This document shows positions 1 to 4,441 of a DNA stretch of 9,124 nt, one piece after another (positions within the stretch are counted from its first letter, which is position 1; each line of letters begins with the position of its first letter). The position numbers and the translations under genes were made by a program. Source of the DNA: Rhodobiaceae bacterium (GTDB lineage: Bacteria > Pseudomonadota > Alphaproteobacteria > RS24). The notes under the pieces are model-generated. The model was not told the origin of the DNA. It searched no databases and saw only the letters and a list, made by a program, of their open reading frames with translations. Location: assembly GCA_002683515.1 (NCBI GenBank), contig NYTN01000004.1, positions 6,343 through 15,466 on the forward strand. Reading direction: 5' to 3'.

Positions 1-195
1 CAGCAAGCTGTTCATGGTGCAGCCCTAAGCCTAGCCGCATATGCCGCCAATGTTTTAAAGTCTGACCCACACACAGAGACACTTAATTTAGATGATGAAG
101 AAATTGCCAACCACCCCCTAATGCTTAGATACAGACTTTTCGAGATGGGTCGCTGGCCGGTCTCCCTTATCGGCAACAGCCTGAATCTTTTTTAA
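1..195 (+). CDS. C-terminal fragment of an unidentified protein (5' truncated by window edge)
   Basis: Frame 1 is open from the first base to a TAA at 193-195 and gives 64 residues. The fragment starts with an Ala-rich, probably helical stretch (QQAVHGAALSLAAYAANVL). An acidic stretch (LNLDDEEIANHP) follows, and the end is aromatic/basic (RYRLFEMGRWPVSLIGNSLN, then LF). There is no membrane segment. I do not recognise the family. The ORF lies only 27 bp upstream of xth on the same strand, so the two are probably co-transcribed. The real-gene call rests on the open frame reaching the edge, the position directly before xth and the protein-like composition. Confidence 0.6.
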   Translation, partial: QQAVHGAALSLAAYAANVLKSDPHTETLNLDDEEIANHPLMLRYRLFEMGRWPVSLIGNSLNLF

Positions 196-222
196 TAATT
201 TTTTTAAAGCGAGATATTAATC

Positions 223-1023
223 ATGCGCATCGTTACGTGGAACATCAACTCAGTGAGGCTTAGAATTGAACTTGTGGCCAAAATGGCAAAAAAGCTGAAG
301 CCGGATATTATCTGCTTACAGGAAACAAAGTGCCCAAATGACAGCTTTCCGACTAAATCTATCAATAAAATGGGGTATGAACATGTCGCGATTAACGGCA
401 TTAAGGGCTATCACGGCGTAGCAACACTGAGCAAAATCCCTTTTACCAAAACAAATATTATTGATTATTGCGGTCAAAAAGATGGTCGACACATTGAGAC
501 CATCCTCGACTATGGGGGCGCCCCCTTATCACTCCATAACTTTTATGTCCCTGCCGGCGGTGATGAGCCCGATCGCAAAATTAACGAGAAATTCGGCCAT
601 AAACTTGATTTTTTAAACGAAATGAAGCGCCGGCTCACAAAATCTAAGCAAAAAACTTCTGTTCAACGTATCCTCGTTGGTGATTTAAACATTGCCCCCT
701 ATGAGCATGACGTCTGGTCGCATAAGCAACTGCTGAAAGTGGTCAGCCATACCCCGCAAGAAGTAGAGTTGCTGGAGCAAGTTAGAAAGTCTCATAACTG
801 GGTTGATGTGGCGCGCGCCTTTGTTCCCTTCGAGGAAAAGCTTTATTCGTGGTGGAGCTACCGTTCAAAAGACTGGGATGCGTCCAATCGTGGTCGCAGA
901 CTCGACCATATCTGGGTTACGCCCGCACTTGAGCCACAGTTGAAAAGCTATAAAATTATGAGAGAAGCGCGAGGCTGGGAGAGACCATCAGATCATGTGC
1001 CGGTAGTTTTAGATTTGGTTTAG
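223..1023 (+). CDS. xth: Exodeoxyribonuclease III (AP endonuclease family)
   Basis: This 266-residue protein matches the usual length of bacterial exonuclease III, an Mg-dependent 3'-5' exonuclease and apurinic/apyrimidinic endonuclease of base-excision repair in the cytoplasm. The exonuclease-endonuclease-phosphatase fold motifs appear in order: MRIVTWNINSVR with Asn7, DIICLQETKC with metal-binding Glu34, NFYVPAGGDEPD in the middle, LVGDLNIAP with the catalytic Asp-x-Asn, GRRLDHIWVT, and the terminal SDHVPV with the catalytic Asp-His pair. All key residues are present, so the enzyme should be active. The ATG at 223 starts exactly at the conserved N-terminus. Only a weak purine stretch (GCGAGA) precedes it. 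The short gap from the preceding gene suggests an operon. It ends 6 bp from the convergent response regulator. Confidence 0.97.
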   Translation: MRIVTWNINSVRLRIELVAKMAKKLKPDIICLQETKCPNDSFPTKSINKMGYEHVAINGIKGYHGVATLSKIPFTKTNIIDYCGQKDGRHIETILDYGGAPLSLHNFYVPAGGDEPDRKINEKFGHKLDFLNEMKRRLTKSKQKTSVQRILVGDLNIAPYEHDVWSHKQLLKVVSHTPQEVELLEQVRKSHNWVDVARAFVPFEEKLYSWWSYRSKDWDASNRGRRLDHIWVTPALEPQLKSYKIMREARGWERPSDHVPVVLDLV

Positions 1024-1029
1024 GCCTGA

Positions 1030-1716
1030 TTATATGTTCAATCTGTAGCCGCCCGCCTCTGTAATAAGCAATTCAGAGTTTGAGGGGTCTTCTTCAATCT
1101 TTTGGCGTAATCTGTAAACGTGGGTTTCAAGCGTGTGGGTGGTAACTTGTGCATTATAGCCCCATACTTCTTCCAGCAATTTCTCTCGCGCCACGGTTTT
1201 GCCTCCTGCGCGCAACAGCAGCCTGAGAATATTGGTTTCTTTTTCAGTTAGCCTGATTTTACCATTATCTTCACGCACAAGAGTCTTAAACGATGGTTGA
1301 AACTGATAGCTGCCCAGATTAAACTGGGTGGACACAGTCATCTCAAATTGTCGAAGCCGCGCACGGATACGAGCCAGCAAAACCCCAAATCTAAAAGGCT
1401 TTGTGACGTAATCACTCGCCCCAGCCTCAAGACCTAGAGTCGTATCAGCATCAGAGTCTGCACCTGTTAAAATAATAATCGGGGTCTTTATGCCGGCCTT
1501 GCGCATAATCTTACAAGTTTCGCGACCATCTTGATCGGGCAAGCCCATATCCAGCAAGATAAGGTCGGGGGCTTTGCTCTCGGCAGCAGCCATGCCGGTG
1601 CTTGCTGTTTCAGCAGATATGACATCAAACTCATTATGCATAAGAAGTTGCTCGCTAAGCTCTTCAACCAGCAGCGTATCATCTTGAATAATTAAAATTT
1701 TTTTGCTCTGACCCAT
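1030..1716 (-). CDS. cenR: OmpR/PhoB-family response regulator, probable CenR orthologue
   Basis: This is a 228-residue two-component response regulator. The receiver domain (about residues 6-118) has the acidic pair Asp12-Asp13, phospho-acceptor Asp56 in LILLDMGLPDQDG, Thr84 and Lys106 in YVTKPF. A winged-helix DNA-binding domain follows (about 130-227), with RLTEKETNILRLL, EEVWGYN, THTLETHVYRLRQKIE and the wing ITEAGGYRL. The sequence, especially VTKPFRFGVLLARIRARLRQ and the WGYNAQVTTHTLETHVYRLR region, closely resembles my memory of alphaproteobacterial CenR, an envelope regulator essential in Caulobacter. The symbol is inferred from family resemblance only. No histidine kinase lies in the window, so it is an orphan here. 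It is convergent with xth and divergent from the L,D-transpeptidase gene. Confidence 0.93.
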   Translation of the reverse strand: MGQSKKILIIQDDTLLVEELSEQLLMHNEFDVISAETASTGMAAAESKAPDLILLDMGLPDQDGRETCKIMRKAGIKTPIIILTGADSDADTTLGLEAGASDYVTKPFRFGVLLARIRARLRQFEMTVSTQFNLGSYQFQPSFKTLVREDNGKIRLTEKETNILRLLLRAGGKTVAREKLLEEVWGYNAQVTTHTLETHVYRLRQKIEEDPSNSELLITEAGGYRLNI

Positions 1717-1736
1717 TACTCAACTTTAACAAAATC

Positions 1737-1765
1737 ATTATGCGTTTTCATGTTTAAATTAACAG
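1737..1765 (-). promoter_or_regulatory. Candidate sigma-70-type promoter for the response regulator
   Basis: Read on the minus strand, CTGTTA (1765-1760) and CATAAT (1742-1737) are separated by 17 bp. The -10 hexamer matches 5 of 6 consensus bases and the -35 only 3 of 6. Transcription would start about 15 bp upstream of the ATG at 1716. The surrounding 131-bp divergent spacer (1717-1847) is strongly AT-rich, as expected for a promoter region. No clear promoter for the divergent L,D-transpeptidase gene stands out; TTGCGC (1797-1802) and TAAGCT (1821-1826) is the best and is poor. This is pattern matching only. Confidence 0.3.
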
Positions 1766-1847
1766 CATTCTATTAATACATAACGAAAATGTGAACTTGC
1801 GCGATATTTATCTCGACAAATAAGCTGATGTTTACCACTCTTGTTTT

Positions 1848-2363
1848 ATGGATATCACAGTCATACAGCAAGGCTCCGACATTCATAACGGGCAATTATG
1901 CATGAGTGAAAAACACTTTCCCTGCGCACTTGGCAGAAGCGGCATCGTTGATGATAAAAGGGAGGGCGACGGCGGCACACCTGCAGGTGTTTGGAAATTA
2001 CAAACGTGCTGGCTTCGTTCTGATAAGTGGCCGACACCGCCGCAATACTTGCCAACCCACTTAATAAAGGCCTCTAGCGGTTGGTCAGATGACCCCGACG
2101 ACCCTGAATATAACTGCCCAGTCACACTGCCGCATATTTTTTCGTATGAAAAGCTTTGGCGCCTAGATGACCAGTATGATGTCATCATAACACTTGACCA
2201 TAATCTCACGCCAATAGTGCCCGGAGCGGGAAGTGCCGTATTTCTTCACCTCGCCAAACCGGATTATGGCCCGACTGAAGGTTGCATCGCTATTTCGCGT
2301 GCGCATATGAGAGAGATTTTACCCTTTCTGACACCTGAAACAAATATGATAATTCAAACCTAA
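1848..2363 (+). CDS. L,D-transpeptidase catalytic (YkuD-type) domain protein without signal peptide
   Basis: This 171-residue protein consists almost entirely of a YkuD-like catalytic domain. The family motif is present as FLHLAKPDYGPTEGCIAIS, with His134, Gly145 and the nucleophile Cys146. The N-terminal half has PCALGRSGI and KREGDGGTPAG, typical of the compact alphaproteobacterial members I would group with COG3786. Family members catalyse 3-3 peptidoglycan cross-links or lipoprotein attachment, using an active-site cysteine in the periplasm. This protein shows no signal peptide, membrane helix or lipobox, so its site of action is unclear. The ATG at 1848 is the first start after an in-frame TAA at 1821-1823, and no Shine-Dalgarno sequence precedes it. 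Its stop overlaps the stop of the convergent yggS gene by 4 bp. Confidence 0.9.
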   Translation: MDITVIQQGSDIHNGQLCMSEKHFPCALGRSGIVDDKREGDGGTPAGVWKLQTCWLRSDKWPTPPQYLPTHLIKASSGWSDDPDDPEYNCPVTLPHIFSYEKLWRLDDQYDVIITLDHNLTPIVPGAGSAVFLHLAKPDYGPTEGCIAISRAHMREILPFLTPETNMIIQT

Positions 2364-3058
2364 TGAGCGGGTATTGAGGCTCTAGGGCCGAAAATCGCGG
2401 TCCCGAGCCGAATATGTGTCGCACCAAATTTAATTGCTTCTTCATAATCACCACTCATCCCAATGCTTAACAACGGGGCGTCACATTGCTGGGAGAGCTT
2501 TTGGAGTAGGGCAAAGTGGGGACCCACTACATCCTGTTGCGGGGGTAAGCACATCAAACCAACAATATTAAGCCCCAGCTCAACACGGCAGGTGCTAACA
2601 AATTCAGCCGCTTCTTCGGGCGATATACCAGATTTTTGATCTTCTTCACCTGTATTAACTTGCACGAGAATTTTGAGACGGCGGCCTTGTCGCTTCATTT
2701 CCTCTGCCAGCCTACGGGCCAGCTTGATACGATCAAGGCTGTGTATCATATCAAATAGCGCCACCGCTTGCGCGGCTTTGTTACTTTGCAAGGGGCCAAT
2801 TAAATGTAATTCGGTATCTGGATAGGATTTTTTTAAGTCCGGCCACTTTTCTGCGGCCTCCTGAACACGGTTCTCCCCAAAGATACGATGACCTGCTGAC
2901 AAAATGGGAATAATAGACTCAGAAGAAAATGTTTTTGAAACTGCAATAATGTTTACGCCCTCTGACAATACCGCAATGTCACGACTAATTTTCATCAGCC
3001 TTTCCGAGGCAGTCGTGCTATCGTTTTCTTGATCATCTTGTGGTCGTGTTTCGGTCAT
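2360..3058 (-). CDS. YggS/PROSC-family pyridoxal-phosphate homeostasis protein
   Basis: This 232-residue protein belongs to the YggS/PLPBP (COG0325) family, fold-type III PLP-binding single-domain TIM barrels that buffer cytoplasmic pyridoxal phosphate and affect amino-acid and 2-oxo-acid balance. Visible motifs in order: IIAVSKTF with the PLP lysine Lys42, FGENRVQEAAEKW, LHLIGPLQSNKAA, MIHSLDR, ILVQVNTGEEDQKSGI, GLMCLPP, LSIGMSGDYEEAI (phosphate-binding Ser-Gly-x-Ser region) and IRLGTAIFGPR at the end. The length is typical. The first 20 residues are polar, acidic and probably disordered. The ATG at 3058 is the only good start, but it has no clear ribosome-binding site. It is divergent from the ThiE-like gene across 143 bp and convergent with, and overlapping, the L,D-transpeptidase gene. 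Confidence 0.96.
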   Translation of the reverse strand: MTETRPQDDQENDSTTASERLMKISRDIAVLSEGVNIIAVSKTFSSESIIPILSAGHRIFGENRVQEAAEKWPDLKKSYPDTELHLIGPLQSNKAAQAVALFDMIHSLDRIKLARRLAEEMKRQGRRLKILVQVNTGEEDQKSGISPEEAAEFVSTCRVELGLNIVGLMCLPPQQDVVGPHFALLQKLSQQCDAPLLSIGMSGDYEEAIKFGATHIRLGTAIFGPRASIPAH

Positions 3059-3133
3059 AATAAAAGTTTCAGATCAATACATGGTTTCAGGTGGTATAGT
3101 CTATCATAAGCAGCACCGCTTAGCACAAACTAG

Positions 3134-3151
3134 TTGCCAGAAATTTGGCAA
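3134..3151. promoter_or_regulatory. Dyad TTGCCA-N6-TGGCAA in the divergent yggS/thiE-like spacer
   Basis: Two perfect 6-bp arms, TTGCCA (3134-3139) and TGGCAA (3146-3151), flank a 6-bp AT-rich centre (GAAATT). The arms sit near the middle of the 143-bp spacer between divergent start codons at 3058 and 3202. This spacing and placement fit an operator for a dimeric regulator serving one or both genes, but a chance short palindrome cannot be excluded. The rest of the spacer shows no strong sigma-70 promoter on either strand. Confidence 0.35.
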
Positions 3152-3193
3152 GCCGCACAACATACAAAGTTTATTTAACTGGATTAACTCAAT

Positions 3194-3198
3194 AAGGA
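3194..3198 (+). promoter_or_regulatory. Shine-Dalgarno AAGGA, unusually close to start
   Basis: AAGGA lies only 3 bp before the ATG at 3202, shorter than the usual 5-9 bp. The next in-frame ATG (3223, residue 8) would be 24 bp away, so the first ATG remains the better choice. This is one of the few recognisable Shine-Dalgarno sequences in the window. Confidence 0.45.
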
Positions 3199-3201
3199 CC
3201 C

Positions 3202-3756
3202 ATGCTGCCGACAAGAATTTTCATGACCGACCGCCATCGCCTCCCTAATTGGCAAGAGGTGCTAACCGTCCTGCCGGAGGGAACGGGCGTCATATTTCGC
3301 GATTATGACGCCCCTGATCGCAAGAAAATGGCAGAGCTGATTGCAGATATTTGCGTGGCGCGGGGTCTCATTCTGAGCATTGCCGGCGACCCAGAGCTAG
3401 CCCTAGGACTTAATGCGGGGCTTCACATGCCCGAAAATCTAGCCCCATCTCTTTTTCGGCACCTCTCCAGATTACCTATGAATGCGTTTGTGACACTTTC
3501 CGTTCACAATATGAGGGGGTTGATTTCTGCAGAGCAATTATCCGTTGATGCGATTTTAATATCGCCGGTCTTCGCGACCAAAAGTCATCCTGATGCCCCA
3601 ACACTCGGGCCTGTTCGTTTTGCGTCATTAGCTAAAAATAGCCCATGTCCGGTTTACGCATTAGGCGGCATGTCAGAAGCACAACTCAAACGAGTGAACT
3701 CAATACACACGCGTAACCTTCTTGGGTACGCCGCGATTGATGCCTTCGCAATTTAA
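3202..3756 (+). CDS. ThiE/TenI-like thiamine phosphate synthase family protein, possibly non-canonical
   Basis: This 184-residue protein has the barrel-type fold signatures of the ThiE/TenI superfamily. These are the strand-1 start RIFMTDRHRLPN, GVIFRDYDAPDR, a GLH at 73-75 (family GVH), LSVH at 99-102 (family GxSxH), ISPVFATKSHP at 120-130 (family GPVFPTxTK) and YALGGM at 152-157 (family AIGGI). True ThiE joins HMP pyrophosphate and THZ phosphate to make thiamine phosphate. Here the GQEDLP-type segment after GVHL is replaced by PENLAP, and the protein is shorter than typical ThiE (about 210 residues). It may therefore be a TenI-like or repurposed paralogue. The family call is firm, but the reaction is uncertain. 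It is divergent from yggS, and no other thiamine gene is in the window. Confidence 0.85.
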   Translation: MLPTRIFMTDRHRLPNWQEVLTVLPEGTGVIFRDYDAPDRKKMAELIADICVARGLILSIAGDPELALGLNAGLHMPENLAPSLFRHLSRLPMNAFVTLSVHNMRGLISAEQLSVDAILISPVFATKSHPDAPTLGPVRFASLAKNSPCPVYALGGMSEAQLKRVNSIHTRNLLGYAAIDAFAI

Positions 3757-3773
3757 GTTCAATTTATGCCCTG

Positions 3774-3808
3774 TAAACCTTATTTAAGTGAGGTAAATTT
3801 AAGGTTTA
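3774..3808. other. AT-rich hairpin between the thiE-like gene and the DUF3576 gene
   Basis: Arms TAAACCTTA (3774-3782) and TAAGGTTTA (3800-3808) are perfectly complementary. An inner TTTA (3783-3786) can also pair with TAAA (3794-3797), leaving a 2-nt bulge and the loop AGTGAGG. The structure begins 17 bp after the thiE-like stop codon. No T-run follows, so a classical intrinsic terminator is not supported. It could be a transcript-end stabiliser, or an operator upstream of the candidate promoter at 3814. Confidence 0.5.
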
Positions 3809-3813
3809 AGTCA

Positions 3814-3840
3814 TTGACGGATATGTTATTGTCTTAAAAA
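3814..3840 (+). promoter_or_regulatory. Candidate promoter for the DUF3576-leuS-lptE-holA operon
   Basis: TTGACG (3814-3819, 5 of 6 with the -35 consensus) is followed after 15 bp by TAAAAA (3835-3840, 4 of 6 with the -10 consensus). The spacer is short. Its position, just after the hairpin at 3774-3808 and about 20-25 bp before the ATG at 3867, is right for an operon promoter. It would drive an essential-gene operon. Confidence 0.35.
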
Positions 3841-3866
3841 TTTGATGAGGCGATACAGGCTTTTAA

Positions 3867-4418
3867 ATGACACGAAAAACATTCCGTCCCGACAACATAC
3901 CCACCCTTAAAACATTTTCCCTTTTTAAGCGAGGTCTTCTCGTCATGCTAATCACAGGGGGTTTGACGGGTTGCAGCACCTTTAAACTCGAAAAAAACGC
4001 TGAACCAGTTGAGCAAAAAAGTAGGTTTTCAATTGGCTTGGGGCTTTTTGGAGGCGGTGATAAATCTCAAATACTTAATTCTGAACAAGAGATGGGGGTA
4101 AACGGCTTTATTTGGCAAGCAACACTCGAAGCATTGTCCTTCATGCCGATGACCTCTGCCGATCCAATTGGCGGGATAGTAATAACTGATTGGTATCAAA
4201 GCCGAAGCGCGCCAAAAGAACGCTTTAAGGTCACCGTATATATTTTAGACAAGAACTTGCGAGCTGACGGCGTTCGTGTTTCTGCATTCAAGCAGGAGAT
4301 GACATCAAATGGCTGGCAAGATGTCTCAATAAAGCCGGAAATTGCCATCAAACTTGAAAATGCTATTCTTTCTCGGGCTCGTGAGCTTCATATTTTGACA
4401 CTCGAAACCAGAAATTAG
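3867..4418 (+). CDS. DUF3576-family outer-membrane/periplasmic lipoprotein
   Basis: This 183-residue protein is of unknown function. A basic N-terminal region (residues 1-22) leads into a hydrophobic stretch ending in the lipobox LTGC with Cys36, so it should be exported and lipidated; the residues after Cys are Ser-Thr, not the Asp that retains lipoproteins in the inner membrane. The mature part contains VNGFIWQATLEALSFMPM, SADPIGGIVITDWY, RFKVTVYILDKNLRADGVRV and a C-terminal helix ENAILSRARELH. These segments match my memory of the DUF3576 family found next to leuS in alphaproteobacteria. The ATG at 3867 leaves a long n-region, but the only internal ATG (residue 27) would leave too short a signal. 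There is no convincing Shine-Dalgarno. leuS starts 23 bp downstream. Confidence 0.9.
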   Translation: MTRKTFRPDNIPTLKTFSLFKRGLLVMLITGGLTGCSTFKLEKNAEPVEQKSRFSIGLGLFGGGDKSQILNSEQEMGVNGFIWQATLEALSFMPMTSADPIGGIVITDWYQSRSAPKERFKVTVYILDKNLRADGVRVSAFKQEMTSNGWQDVSIKPEIAIKLENAILSRARELHILTLETRN

Positions 4419-4441
4419 CCCTCTCTTTATAGAACGGTATT

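Noticed and set aside
1803..1814. Imperfect dyad around GATATTTATCTC upstream of the L,D-transpeptidase gene
   Set aside because: Arms are short with an internal mismatch in an AT-rich region, within chance expectation.
1717..1847. CtrA-type TTAA-N7-TTAA boxes in the response regulator/L,D-transpeptidase spacer
   Set aside because: Several TTAA words occur in this AT-rich stretch, but none has the 7-bp spacing; the nearest pair is 10 bp apart.
1883..2209. 108-codon minus-strand frame opposite the L,D-transpeptidase gene
   Set aside because: The plus strand encodes a clear catalytic domain there. The antisense product has low-complexity Ser-rich shadow composition.
2385..2403. GGGCCG/CGGTCCC bulged stem just after the L,D-transpeptidase stop, possible terminator
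   Set aside because: It has no T-run and coincides with the conserved yggS-family C-terminal codons (IFGPR), which explain the sequence.
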